DNA of 64,000 nt from Scandinavium goeteborgense (GTDB lineage: Bacteria; Pseudomonadota; Gammaproteobacteria; Enterobacterales; Enterobacteriaceae). The position numbers were made by a program, and so were the translations under genes. The stretch is taken from the NCBI RefSeq assembly GCF_003935895.2, contig NZ_CP054058.1:806001-870000 (forward strand), written 5' to 3'. The notes beneath the pieces were generated by a model. The model was not told the origin of the DNA and made no database searches. It saw only the letters and a list, made by a program, of their open reading frames with translations. Below are positions 25,742 to 35,900 of this stretch, one piece after another (position 1 is the first letter of the stretch; the number at the start of each line of letters is the position of its first letter).

Positions 25742-26425
25742 AACGGCACGCCTTTGGTTGAAAAGTGAGCGGGGTTTATCCCCGTTGTGGAAAGAGTTTA
25801 CCCTTTTCTGAATAACTACGCCAATATGATGATTTAATAGCGTTTTTTTATTAAAAAAAGCCAACATTTTTTGCGCTGCAAAAGGTTTTCCCCTTCTTGT
25901 CACTGACAATGAACAGGATCTTACACCCTGTTATCCACAGAAAAGTGGGATAACTGGGGAAAACCCTCACTACTGTTTCCATTTACAGGCTTGACGTGCG
26001 ATGAAAATCCAATTTTCACACAAAAAGTGTTTAAGTTAGTGGCACAATCTGTGGATAAAAACGACGTTGTTCGATCTTTCATCAGTGCAAGGATCGCCTG
26101 TGTGACGATCGTCACGTTATGGCATATTTAATGAAAAGGAACCAATTTAACTAGATGAATAACATCATTTTATTTTTATGTGGAAAAATCACGTTTTTAG
26201 GACGAATCAAGGTTTTCCCATGGTAACTCGCGACTTCTTCACAACTCTATCCACAGAAAAAGTGAATAAAATGGTCCCGTGACGGTCCTATCTGTTTATA
26301 ACTTTGATGATAGCTGTGAGTTATTCAATTGTTATCCGGTGTTATCGCCGCAAGAGAGTGGTTTACCGTTTCCGGCGAGTGTGAAACAATCATTCACATT
26401 GAAAATTGTTTTTAGAGGTAGTCCG
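25742..26425. promoter_or_regulatory. DARS2-like DnaA-reactivating region between mutH and rppH
   Basis: This A/T-rich 684-bp intergenic region contains several DnaA boxes. Perfect boxes are TTATCCACA (25931-25939) and its reverse (26050-26058). TTTTCCACA is present in reverse at 26179-26187. One-mismatch boxes lie at 25786-25794 and 26247-26255, and a degenerate GTGGGATAA at 25945-25953. In E. coli the mutH-rppH (nudH) interval is the known DARS2 locus, which regenerates ATP-DnaA with IHF and Fis. An IHF-like AATCAAGGTTTTC occurs at 26205-26217. Position and box content together make DARS2 very likely. Which boxes form the core must be confirmed by alignment. The rppH promoter must also lie here. 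Confidence 0.85.
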
Positions 26426-26959
26426 GTGATTGATGACGATGGCTACCGCCCAAATGTTGGAATTGTAATCTGCAATCGCCAGGGCCAGGTAATGTGGGCC
26501 AGGCGTTATGGCCAACACTCCTGGCAGTTCCCTCAAGGAGGGATCAACCCGGGCGAGTCCGCTGAGCAGGCGATGTATCGGGAATTGTTTGAAGAAGTTG
26601 GGCTAAGCCGTAAAGATGTGCGGATCCTGGCCTCTACCCGGAACTGGTTGCGTTACAAGTTACCGAAACGTTTGGTGCGTTGGGACACAAAGCCGGTTTG
26701 TATCGGCCAGAAACAAAAGTGGTTTCTCCTGCAGTTGATAGGCAACGATGCCGATATCAACATGCAAACCAGCAGTACCCCGGAATTCGATGGTTGGCGC
26801 TGGGTAAGTTACTGGTACCCGGTGCGTCAGGTGGTGTCGTTTAAACGCGATGTCTACCGTCGGGTGATGAAGGAGTTTGCAGGCGTTGTGCTGGCGCTGA
26901 CGGAAAGTACCCCGAAACCGCAGAACACCGCCCCTGCTTATCGACGTAAAAGAGGTTAA
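26426..26959 (+). CDS. rppH: RppH, RNA pyrophosphohydrolase
   Basis: The product is 177 residues from GTG 26426, with AGAGGT upstream; this gives the conserved (M)[16 protein letters not shown]. The frame is open 49 codons further upstream, but that part is not conserved. The Nudix box [23 protein letters not shown] is intact. RppH removes pyrophosphate from triphosphorylated 5' ends and triggers RNase E decay. ptsP follows after 12 bp, as in E. coli. Confidence 0.96.
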   Translation: MIDDDGYRPNVGIVICNRQGQVMWARRYGQHSWQFPQGGINPGESAEQAMYRELFEEVGLSRKDVRILASTRNWLRYKLPKRLVRWDTKPVCIGQKQKWFLLQLIGNDADINMQTSSTPEFDGWRWVSYWYPVRQVVSFKRDVYRRVMKEFAGVVLALTESTPKPQNTAPAYRRKRG

Positions 26960-26971
26960 GCCACGCACATT

Positions 26972-29218
26972 ATGCTCACCCGGTTGCGAGAAATAGTCGA
27001 GAAAGTGGCCAGTGCGCCCCGTGTGAACGAGGCGCTCGATATTCTGGTAACAGATATCTGTCAGGCAATGGAAACCGAAGTGTGTTCGGTTTACCTCGCT
27101 GACCACGACAGGCGCTGCTATTACCTGATGGCCACGCGCGGGCTGAAAAAGCCCCGCGGCCGGACTATTACACTCGCTTTTGATGAAGGTGTCGTTGGCC
27201 TGGTGGGACGCCTCGCGGAGCCCATTAACCTCGCGGATGCGCAAAAGCACCCGAGCTTCAAATACATCCCTTCCGTAAAAGAGGAAAAGTACCGCGCGTT
27301 TCTTGGCGTGCCGATCATTCAGCGCCGCCAACTGCTTGGCGTGCTGGTAGTTCAGCAGCGCGAACTGCGTCAGTTCGACGAAAGTGAAGAATCCTTCCTC
27401 GTTACGCTCGCCACTCAAATGGCGGCGATCCTCTCTCAGTCTCAGCTCACGGCGCTGTTTGGTCAGTACCGTCAAACGCGTATTCGCGCACTGGCGGCTG
27501 CATCCGGGGTAGCGATTGCCCAGGGCTGGATGGATTCCACGCTGCCGTTGATGGAGCAAGTGTACGAAGCCTCAACGCTGGATACCGCACTTGAGCGCGA
27601 GCGTCTGACCGGTGCGCTTGAAGAGGCGGCCGGTGAATTTCGTCGTTACAGCAAGCGTTTTGCTGCCGGGGCCCAGAAAGAAACCGCGGCTATCTTTGAT
27701 CTCTATTCTCACCTGTTATCAGACGCTCGTCTGCGCAAAGAGCTGTTCGCTGAAGTGGACAAAGGCTCGGTGGCAGAGTGGGCGGTCAAAACCATCATTG
27801 AGAAATTTGCTGCCCAGTTCGCGGCCCTGAGTGATGGCTATCTTAAAGAGCGTGCGGGCGATCTCCGCGCACTGGGCCAACGTCTGCTTTTCCATCTCGA
27901 TGACTCCGTGCAGGGCCCGAACGCCTGGCCGGAACGCTTCGTGCTGGTGGCGGATGAGCTCTCGGCGACCACGCTTGCCGAAGTGCCGCAGGACAGACTG
28001 ATGGGCGTCGTGGTGCGCGACGGCGCGGCGAACTCTCACGCCGCCATTATGGTGCGGGCGCTGGGTATCCCGACGGTGATGGGCGCCGACATTCAGCCTT
28101 CGGTGCTGCATGGTCGTATGCTGGTGGTCGATGGCTACCGCGGAGAGTTGCTGGTCGATCCCGAGCCGGTTCTCCTGCAGGAATACCAACGGCTGGTCAC
28201 CGAAGAAAACGAGCTCAGCCGAATCGCGGAAGATGACGTTGATCGTCCGGCGCAGCTGAAAAGCGGCGAACGCGTGAAGGTCATGCTGAATGCCGGTTTA
28301 AGCCCAGAGCACGAAGAAAAGCTCGGCAGCCGCATCGACGGCATCGGGCTTTATCGCACTGAAATCCCGTTTATGCTGCAAAGCGGTTTCCCGTCGGAAG
28401 AAGAGCAGGTATCCCAGTATCAGGGCATGCTGCAAATGTTCAACGACAAACCGGTGACCCTGCGAACGCTGGACGTCGGGGCCGACAAACAGCTGCCGTA
28501 CATGCCCATCAGCGAAGAAAATCCTTGCCTCGGCTGGCGCGGGATCCGCATCACGCTCGATCAGCCAGAGATTTTCCTGGTTCAGGTTCGCGCGATGCTG
28601 CGTGCCAACGCTGCAACGGGTAACCTCAGTATTTTGCTGCCGATGATCACCAGTATTGATGAAGTCGATGAGGCCAAACGCCTGATTGAGCGTGCCGGGC
28701 GCGAAGTGGAAGAGATGATCGGCTACGAGATCCCGAAACCGCGGATCGGTGTGATGCTGGAAGTGCCCTCGATGGTATTCATGCTGCCGCATCTGACTCG
28801 CCGGGTTGATTTCATCTCCGTTGGTACCAACGATCTGACGCAATATTTATTGGCCGTCGACAGAAACAACACCCGCGTAGCCAACATGTACGATAGCCTG
28901 CACCCGGCGCTGCTTCGCGCACTGTCGATGATTGCTCAGGACGCCGAGCGCCTCGACATCGATCTGCGCGTATGCGGTGAAATGGCAGGCGACCCGATGT
29001 GCGTGACTATCCTGATTGGCCTGGGTTTCCGCCATTTGTCGATGAACGGACGTTCAGTGGCTCGCGTGAAATACCTGCTGCGCCACATCGAGCTTGAAGA
29101 TGCGAAAAACCTGGCTCAGCGTAGCCTGGATGCGCAACTTGCGACCGAAGTACGCCATCAGGTGGCGGCATTTATGGAACGCCGGGGCCTTGGCGGCCTG
29201 ATTCGCGGCGGCAGATAA
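26972..29218 (+). CDS. ptsP: PtsP, PTS-Ntr enzyme I
   Basis: The product is 748 residues, the E. coli length. An N-terminal GAF domain (about 1-160) is followed by PEP-utilising enzyme domains. The phosphorylated histidine is H356 in AANSHAAIMVRALGIP. The C-terminal PEP-binding barrel contains ISVGTNDLTQY and VCGEMAGDP. It phosphorylates NPr and then EIIANtr in the nitrogen PTS. The GAF domain senses glutamine. It is co-transcribed with rppH. Confidence 0.97.
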   Translation: MLTRLREIVEKVASAPRVNEALDILVTDICQAMETEVCSVYLADHDRRCYYLMATRGLKKPRGRTITLAFDEGVVGLVGRLAEPINLADAQKHPSFKYIPSVKEEKYRAFLGVPIIQRRQLLGVLVVQQRELRQFDESEESFLVTLATQMAAILSQSQLTALFGQYRQTRIRALAAASGVAIAQGWMDSTLPLMEQVYEASTLDTALERERLTGALEEAAGEFRRYSKRFAAGAQKETAAIFDLYSHLLSDARLRKELFAEVDKGSVAEWAVKTIIEKFAAQFAALSDGYLKERAGDLRALGQRLLFHLDDSVQGPNAWPERFVLVADELSATTLAEVPQDRLMGVVVRDGAANSHAAIMVRALGIPTVMGADIQPSVLHGRMLVVDGYRGELLVDPEPVLLQEYQRLVTEENELSRIAEDDVDRPAQLKSGERVKVMLNAGLSPEHEEKLGSRIDGIGLYRTEIPFMLQSGFPSEEEQVSQYQGMLQMFNDKPVTLRTLDVGADKQLPYMPISEENPCLGWRGIRITLDQPEIFLVQVRAMLRANAATGNLSILLPMITSIDEVDEAKRLIERAGREVEEMIGYEIPKPRIGVMLEVPSMVFMLPHLTRRVDFISVGTNDLTQYLLAVDRNNTRVANMYDSLHPALLRALSMIAQDAERLDIDLRVCGEMAGDPMCVTILIGLGFRHLSMNGRSVARVKYLLRHIELEDAKNLAQRSLDAQLATEVRHQVAAFMERRGLGGLIRGGR

Positions 29219-29398
29219 GCGTCAGTTTCCGGCGGCGCCTCTGCCTGCTGGACCGGTGTTTATACATATCTTTTACATCTTTAAGCGCCTCCCAGCCGAC
29301 TGCCTTGTGCTATCATTCGCACCTTTGGGGCAGTCTTCAGGCTGCACGTCTCTACCGCTGACCACTTTCGGCGGAATAACAAGCACTTGTGGTGACAG

Positions 29399-30274
29399 AT
29401 GAATAGTGGTTATCTGCATTTCCCGGAGTTTGATCCGGTGATTTTTTCCATTGGACCGGTTGCACTTCACTGGTACGGACTGATGTATCTCGTCGGCTTT
29501 ATTTTTGCTATGTGGTTGGCGTCTCGCAGGGCGAACCGACCGGGCAGCGGTTGGACGAAGAACGAAGTCGAAAACCTGCTGTACGCCGGATTCCTCGGGG
29601 TATTCCTCGGTGGGCGTATCGGCTATGTCCTGTTCTACAACATGCCGGTGTTCCTCAGCGATCCGCTGTATCTGTTCCGCGTCTGGGATGGCGGCATGTC
29701 GTTCCACGGCGGCCTGATTGGCGTTATCGTCGTCATGATTGTCTTTGCCAAACGCACGAAGCGCACCTTCTTCCAGGTTGCTGACTTTATTGCACCACTG
29801 ATCCCGTTTGGTCTCGGCGCTGGTCGTCTGGGCAACTTCATCAACGGCGAACTGTGGGGCCGCGTTGACCCTTCCTTCCATTACACCATGCTGTTCCCGG
29901 GCTCCCGTGCGGAAGACCTGGCGTTACTGCCGTCGCATCCTGAATGGCAGTCTCTGTTCGATCAGTACGGCGTGCTGCCGCGTCATGCGTCGCAGCTTTA
30001 CGAACTGGCGCTGGAAGGCGTGGTGCTGTTTATCATCCTCAACCTGTTTATCCGCAAGCCGCGCCCGACGGGCTCTGTTTCAGGCCTGTTCCTGATTGGC
30101 TACGGTCTGTTCCGCATCATCGTCGAATTCTTCCGCCAGCCGGATGCACAGTTCACCGGTGAGTGGGTGCAGTACATCAGCATGGGGCAGATCCTCTCCA
30201 TTCCGATGGTTCTGGCAGGTATCATCATGATGGTTTGGGCGTATCGTCATCGTCCACAGCAACAAGTCTCCTGA
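29399..30274 (+). CDS. lgt: Lgt, prolipoprotein diacylglyceryl transferase
   Basis: The product is 291 residues with seven membrane helices. The Lgt signature [14 protein letters not shown] is around residue 142. It transfers diacylglycerol from phosphatidylglycerol to the lipobox cysteine, the first step of lipoprotein maturation. Window products that need it include YgdR, YgdI and MltA. thyA starts 6 bp after its stop, the conserved lgt-thyA operon. A 180-bp leader upstream presumably holds its promoter. Confidence 0.97.
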   Translation: MNSGYLHFPEFDPVIFSIGPVALHWYGLMYLVGFIFAMWLASRRANRPGSGWTKNEVENLLYAGFLGVFLGGRIGYVLFYNMPVFLSDPLYLFRVWDGGMSFHGGLIGVIVVMIVFAKRTKRTFFQVADFIAPLIPFGLGAGRLGNFINGELWGRVDPSFHYTMLFPGSRAEDLALLPSHPEWQSLFDQYGVLPRHASQLYELALEGVVLFIILNLFIRKPRPTGSVSGLFLIGYGLFRIIVEFFRQPDAQFTGEWVQYISMGQILSIPMVLAGIIMMVWAYRHRPQQQVS

Positions 30275-30280
30275 GGAAGC

Positions 30281-31075
30281 ATGAAACAGTATCTTGAACT
30301 GATGCAGAAGGTGCTCGATGAGGGCACCCCAAAAAATGACCGTACCGGTACCGGCACGCTATCAATTTTCGGCCACCAGATGCGCTTCAACCTGCAGGAT
30401 GGTTTCCCGCTGGTCACGACCAAGCGCTGTCATTTACGCTCCATCATCCATGAGCTGTTGTGGTTCCTGAAAGGTGACACTAACGTTGCGTATCTGCATG
30501 AAAACAATGTCTCCATCTGGGATGAATGGGCTGACGATCAGGGCAACCTGGGCCCGGTGTACGGTAAGCAATGGCGCGCATGGCCAACGCCAGACGGTCG
30601 CCATATTGACCAAATCACCACCGTCATCGAACAGCTGAAAAATGACCCCGATTCGCGTCGCATCATTGTGTCAGCCTGGAACGTCGGCGAGCTGGACAAA
30701 ATGGCGCTGGCGCCGTGCCACGCGTTCTTCCAGTTCTACGTGGCAGATGGCAAGCTCTCCTGCCAGCTGTATCAGCGTTCTTGCGATGTGTTCCTCGGCC
30801 TGCCATTTAACATCGCCAGCTACGCGCTGTTGGTGCATATGGTGGCCCAGCAATGTGACCTCGAAGTCGGTGACTTCGTCTGGACCGGGGGCGACACGCA
30901 CCTGTACAGCAATCACATGGACCAGACGCATCTGCAGCTGAGCCGTGAGACTCGTGCACTGCCGAAGCTGGTTATCAAACGTAAACCGGCGTCCATCTTC
31001 GATTATCAATTCGATGATTTCGAGATTGAAGGCTACGATCCGCACCCCGGTATTAAAGCCCCTGTGGCGATTTAA
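30281..31075 (+). CDS. thyA: ThyA, thymidylate synthase
   Basis: The product is 264 residues, as in E. coli. The nucleophilic cysteine lies in [11 protein letters not shown] (about residue 146), and RRIIVSAWN and [11 protein letters not shown] are substrate and folate contacts. It methylates dUMP to dTMP using methylenetetrahydrofolate, the only de novo route to thymidylate. It is translated right behind lgt. A strong terminator follows. Confidence 0.98.
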   Translation: MKQYLELMQKVLDEGTPKNDRTGTGTLSIFGHQMRFNLQDGFPLVTTKRCHLRSIIHELLWFLKGDTNVAYLHENNVSIWDEWADDQGNLGPVYGKQWRAWPTPDGRHIDQITTVIEQLKNDPDSRRIIVSAWNVGELDKMALAPCHAFFQFYVADGKLSCQLYQRSCDVFLGLPFNIASYALLVHMVAQQCDLEVGDFVWTGGDTHLYSNHMDQTHLQLSRETRALPKLVIKRKPASIFDYQFDDFEIEGYDPHPGIKAPVAI

Positions 31076-31088
31076 ATCACCTGAAATC

Positions 31089-31116
31089 AACCGGCCCACG
31101 CGGCCGGTTTTCATTT
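31089..31116 (+). terminator. thyA terminator
   Basis: AACCGGCC-CACGC-GGCCGGTT gives an 8-bp perfect stem followed by TTCATTTT. Confidence 0.8.
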
Positions 31117-31238
31117 TCTGAAGCACCCTTCCTGTTTTCCTGTAACCCGCTGCAACCCGATAAATTCCCTCTGAATCGTGCCCGTAAAACGCGGAATCCC
31201 CATTCGCGTTGATTAACCTCTCACTGCATATTGCGGCC

Positions 31239-31709
31239 ATGAAACGAGAACAGGGTTACACCCTTATTGAAATGCTGGTTGCTATCTCGCTGGTGATTAT
31301 TCTCAGCAGCGGAGGGCTGTATGGCTGGCAGCGCTGGCAACAACAGCAGCGTCTATGGCAAACCGCTGGGCAGGTAAGAGACTATCTGGTCATGCTGCGT
31401 AACGATGCTAACTGGCATCATCGCGATCGTCTGCTTCGTGTCGAGCGCGCGGAGCAAGGTTGGTGTCTGAGTGCCTTGAGTGAAGAGACATCCGGCTGCA
31501 CAGCGCAAAGCATTTTCGTTTTACGCCCTCGGTGGCCGGAAGTGGTACTCAGCGAGATCACGCCCAACCTGGGTTTCTACGGTTTGCGAAGCACCGCCTG
31601 GCCCGGGCATATCACGCTTAAAAGCAGCACAGGAAGCTGGAGTTTGATTGTCTCCGGCTGGGGACGCGTACGTCTGTGTCAGGGAGGAAGCGACAAATCA
31701 TGCCAGTAA
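31239..31709 (+). CDS. ppdA: PpdA, prepilin peptidase-dependent pseudopilin
   Basis: The product is 156 residues from ATG 31239, matching E. coli PpdA; an upstream in-frame start is not conserved. The N-terminus KREQG-YTLIEMLVAISLV is a type IV prepilin signal: cleavage after Gly, Glu5 and a hydrophobic helix. It is a minor pseudopilin-like protein in the inner membrane. ppdB begins 10 bp before its end, and four such genes overlap in series. Confidence 0.92.
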   Translation: MKREQGYTLIEMLVAISLVIILSSGGLYGWQRWQQQQRLWQTAGQVRDYLVMLRNDANWHHRDRLLRVERAEQGWCLSALSEETSGCTAQSIFVLRPRWPEVVLSEITPNLGFYGLRSTAWPGHITLKSSTGSWSLIVSGWGRVRLCQGGSDKSCQ

Positions 31710-32257
31710 ATCAGCAGGGGTTTTCGTTAATTGAAGTCCTGATTGCCATGGCGATTGGCAGCACCCTGTTGCTTGCGACGGCGCGCTTTTTACCCGCGTT
31801 ACAAATGGCCACTCTCCGGCAGACCCAGCAGCAGGTGCTTGAAGAGGAAATCTGGCAGCGGCTATTTGCCGTTTCCAGCCATCTGCAACGGGCTGGATTT
31901 TGCCGGGGAGCCTGTAGTGGTGAAGCTGTGCTCATTGAAAACCACTGCCTGCGGGTTCGTTGGGACAGCAATCTCAACGGCGTCTGGGAGGAAACCCCTG
32001 CGGCAAATTCTGACGTAACAGGTTTCAGGCTCAATGATGGCGCTCTGGAAACGCTGCGCGGCGCAACAGAATGCAACGCGAAAGGGTGGGAGAAAATGAC
32101 CGACCCCGATTTCCTTGTCGTCGATGGATTTAAGGTTCAGAGACATAATATCAGCGGCTTTTCGCCTGAGTTTGAGGTGACCCTTTTAGCACATCTGAAG
32201 GGCCGCCCGACCGTTCAGGTGAGCGCCAGCCATACCGTAACAGGACACAATTTATGA
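31700..32257 (+). CDS. ppdB: PpdB, pseudopilin-like protein
   Basis: The product is 185 residues from ATG 31700, which overlaps ppdA. A prepilin signal, NQQG-FSLIEVLIAMAIG, is followed by a long hydrophobic helix. Cysteine-rich segments (GFCRGACSGE, GATECNAKGW) are conserved with E. coli PpdB. It is probably a PilW/GspJ-type minor pilin. The short frame to the upstream start at 31676 is unlikely. Confidence 0.92.
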   Translation: MPVNQQGFSLIEVLIAMAIGSTLLLATARFLPALQMATLRQTQQQVLEEEIWQRLFAVSSHLQRAGFCRGACSGEAVLIENHCLRVRWDSNLNGVWEETPAANSDVTGFRLNDGALETLRGATECNAKGWEKMTDPDFLVVDGFKVQRHNISGFSPEFEVTLLAHLKGRPTVQVSASHTVTGHNL

Positions 32258-32661
32258 ACCGGCAAAAAGGGATGTCATCACTCATGCTGGTGTTGCTGAT
32301 GCTCGTGCTCGGTAGCCTGATGCTGCAGGGGATCAGCATTCAGCATCAGGCCCGGTTGTCGCAGGCAAGCCTGGAAAAACAGGCAATTCAGGACAGCATG
32401 GATGCGGAATCGTTGCTTGAGTGGGGGCGCGTGTTTGCCTGGCCGCTGTCGCCGGTCTTGCAATGCCAGACCCTGCCTGGTTTCGCCGGGCGAGTATGCT
32501 TACGGTTCTTCGCTGATGGTACCGCGTTGTTGATTGCCAATTGTAGGGACCAAACCCGGTGGCAAACGGCTTCAGTTAACGACAATTCCCTGCACGTAGA
32601 CCGCAACGGCTGGAGTGATTTTTGTCCGCGCAAAGAGGCCTCACAATGCCAGCATCCTTGA
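32254..32661 (+). CDS. ygdB: YgdB, pseudopilin-operon protein
   Basis: The product is 135 residues, equal to E. coli YgdB, starting 4 bp before the ppdB stop. The N-terminus RQKGMSSLMLVLLMLVLGSL is prepilin-like but lacks the Glu5 typical of major pilins, as in GspK/PilX-type minor pilins. Conserved cysteines (CQTLPG, RVCLRF, FCPRKEASQC) suggest disulfides. Role unknown beyond the pseudopilin complex. Confidence 0.9.
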   Translation: MNRQKGMSSLMLVLLMLVLGSLMLQGISIQHQARLSQASLEKQAIQDSMDAESLLEWGRVFAWPLSPVLQCQTLPGFAGRVCLRFFADGTALLIANCRDQTRWQTASVNDNSLHVDRNGWSDFCPRKEASQCQHP

Positions 32662-32966
32662 ATCGACAGCAGGGTTTTAGCCTGCCCGAAGTGCTGCTGA
32701 GTGTGGTGTTGATGATGATGGTGGTTACGGCGCTATCAGGTTTACACAGCCAGCTTGCAATCGGTGGTGCGCAGTTGAGTTTGTATCAACAACTTTGGCG
32801 CGAAGGATGGAACCACAGCCAGCTCCATACCGCCGCGATGCCCCAAGGCTGGCAGCTTAACCGTGTGCAGACAAGCCGCCAAAGATGTGTCAGCATCAAG
32901 GTCATGATCACCACCCCCGTGGGGAGGCAGGGGCAAATGTCTCGCCTTCATTGTCCACAAAGTTAA
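32646..32966 (+). CDS. ppdC: PpdC, pseudopilin-like protein
   Basis: The product is 106 residues from ATG 32646, with AGAGG upstream, overlapping the end of ygdB. The prepilin signal NRQQG-FSLPEVLLSVVLMMM is intact, and two cysteines near the C-terminus (RCVSIK, LHCPQS) match the E. coli protein. It closes the four-gene pseudopilin cluster. recC follows after 29 bp. Confidence 0.9.
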   Translation: MPASLNRQQGFSLPEVLLSVVLMMMVVTALSGLHSQLAIGGAQLSLYQQLWREGWNHSQLHTAAMPQGWQLNRVQTSRQRCVSIKVMITTPVGRQGQMSRLHCPQS

Positions 32967-32995
32967 TGGCTTAACCGCGAGCGTCAGGAGCGAAT

Positions 32996-35900
32996 ATGTT
33001 ACGGGTCTACCACTCCAACCGTCTGGATGTGCTGGAAGCATTGATGGAGTTTATTGTTGAGCAGGACCGGCTTAACGACCCCTTCGAACCTGAAATGGTG
33101 CTGGTGCAAAGTACTGGTATGGCCCAATGGCTGCAGATGACGCTGTCAAAGCGTTTCGGCATCGCGGCCAACATTGATTTTCCGCTTCCCGCCAGCTTTA
33201 TCTGGGACATGTTTGTTCGCGTATTGCCGGAAATCCCCGAGCAAAGTGCCTTTAATAAACAAAGCATGAGCTGGAAGTTGATGACACTGCTGCCCGGAAT
33301 GCTTGAGCAGGAAGCGTTCACGCCGTTGCGCCAGTATCTGTCAGACGATAGCGACAAACGTAAGCTGTTCCAGCTGGCTTCTCGCGTAGCCGATCTCTAT
33401 GACCAGTATCTGGTTTACCGCCCGGAATGGCTAACCCGCTGGGAAGCCGACGAGCGCATTGACGGCATTGATGAGGCGCAGCTTTGGCAGGCACCGCTGT
33501 GGAAAGCACTGGTGGAACACACCGCCGCGTTGGGGCAGCCTCTCTGGCATCGTGCCAATCTGTACCAACGCTTCATTACCGCGCTGGAAAACAGCGAACA
33601 GCCTCCGGCGGGTTTACCGTCCCGGGTGTTTATCTGCGGGATTTCAGCCCTGCCGCCGGTCTATCTGCAGGCACTTCAGGCGCTGGGTAAGCATGTTGAC
33701 GTTTATGTGCTGTTCACCAACCCCTGTCGTTATTACTGGGGCGACATTAAAGATCCGGCGTTTCTGGCGAAGCTTTTGGCGCGTCAGCGTCGGCATCATC
33801 GTGAACAGCGTGAACTTCCCTTATTCCGAGACAGCCAACAGGCTCCTGCGTTGTTTAATGCCGATGGCGAACAGGATATCGGTAACCCGATGCTGGCTTC
33901 ATGGGGCAAGCTCGGTCGGGATTACATCTACCTGCTGGCCGGGCTCGAACGCTATCAGGAACTGGATGCCTTCGTCGATATTGAGCCGGATAACCTGCTG
34001 CACAATCTGCAATACGACATTCTGGAACTACAAAACAGCGCGGTCGCCGGGCGCACTGCGGAAGAATTTGCCCGCAGCGACAGCAAACGCACGCTGGATC
34101 CTGACGATCGCAGCCTGAGTATTCACGTCTGTCACAGCCCGCAGCGCGAAGTGGAAGTGCTGCACGATCGCCTACTGGCGATGCTGGAAGAGAATAAAGA
34201 GTTGTCCCCGCGCGACATCATCGTGATGGTCTCTGATATTGACAGCTACAGCCCGTTTATTCAGGCCGTGTTCGGCAGCGCCAGCGGCGATCGCTATGTG
34301 CCGTGGGCAATCTCTGACCGTCGGGCGCGCCAATCCCATCCGGCACTACAGGCGTTTATTACACTGCTCTCGCTGCCAGACAGCCGGTTCGTCAGTGAAG
34401 ATGTTCTCGCCCTGCTGGATGTCCCGGTCCTGGCGGCTCGCTTTAATATCGATGAAGAGGGGCTGCGTTATCTGAGACTGTGGGTTAACGAGTCCGGCGT
34501 TCGCTGGGGCATGGACGACGATAATGTTCGCGAATGGGATCTGCCGCCAACGGGCCAGCACACCTGGCGCTTTGGCCTGACGCGCATGCTGCTTGGCTAC
34601 GCCATGGAAAGCAATCAGGGCGAATGGCAGTCAATTTTGCCATACGATGAATCCAGTGGATTAATCGCCGAGCTGGTCGGCCATCTGGCGTCGTTGCTGA
34701 TGAAACTGAACCAGTGGCGACTGCGCCTGACGGAAGAGCGGGTGCTCTCCGACTGGCTGCCTGTCTGCCGTGAAATGCTCAACGACTTCTTCCTGCCGGA
34801 TCCAGATACCGAAGCGGCGCTGGCACTGATTGAACAGCAATGGCAAGGCATTATCGAGCAGGGACTGGAATCCCACTACGGTGAAACTGTGCCGCTGTCG
34901 CTGCTACGTGACGAGCTGGCGCAGCGCCTTGATCAGGAGCGCATCAGCCAGCGTTTCCTCGCAGGTCCAGTGAACATCTGCACCCTGATGCCAATGCGTT
35001 CTATTCCATTCAAAGTGGTCTGCCTGCTGGGAATGAACGACGGCATTTATCCACGTGCGCTGGCACCGCTGGGCTTTGATTTGATGAGTCAGAAGCCAGT
35101 GCGCGGCGATCGTAGTCGCCGGGACGACGACCGCTATCTGTTCCTGGAAGCGCTGATGTCAGCCGAGCAAAAGCTGTATATCAGCTACATCGGCCGGTCT
35201 ATCCAGGATAACAGCGAGCGCTACCCGTCAGTGTTGGTGCAGGAGCTGGTCGATTACATCGGTCAGAGCCACTGTCTGCAGGGCGACGAAATGCTCAACT
35301 GTGATGAAAGCGAACAGCGGGTGAAAACGCATATTCTCCATCAGCACAGCCGTATGCCGTTTGATGCCGTCAATTTCATGCCGGGCGAGACGCAAAGTTA
35401 CGCCCGCGAATGGCTCAAAGCGGCGAGCCTGGAAGGCGAGGCGCACAGTGAATTTATCCAGCCTCTACCGCCAGTAGTGATTGAGACGCTGCCTTTCGAA
35501 CAGCTGCAGCGTTTCTGGCTGCACCCTGTCAGGGCGTTTTTCCAGATGCGCCTGCAGGTGAATTTCCGCATTGAAGAGAACGAAATTCCTGAAACGGAGC
35601 CGTTCACTCTCGAAGGTCTGTCACGTTATCAGCTGAATCAGCAACTGGTGAATACGCTGGTGGAAGAGCAGGACGCTAGCCTGATGTTCCGCCGTTTTCG
35701 TGCCGGGGGCGAACTGCCGTACGGAGCCTTTGGCGAAATTGCCTGGGACGACCAGTGCCAAGAGATGCAGGCCCTGGCCGACAGGGTTAGCACCCAAAGA
35801 AAGCCCGGGAAAAGTCTGGAAATTGATCTGCACTGTGACGGGGTCAATATCACTGGCTGGCTACCACAGGTACAGTCGGACGGCCTGCTGCGTTGGCGTC

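Noticed and set aside
26279-26425. 49-codon N-terminal extension of RppH
   Set aside because: Open frame only; the E. coli protein starts at the GTG at 26426, which has a good RBS, and the upstream part lies in the DARS2-like control region.
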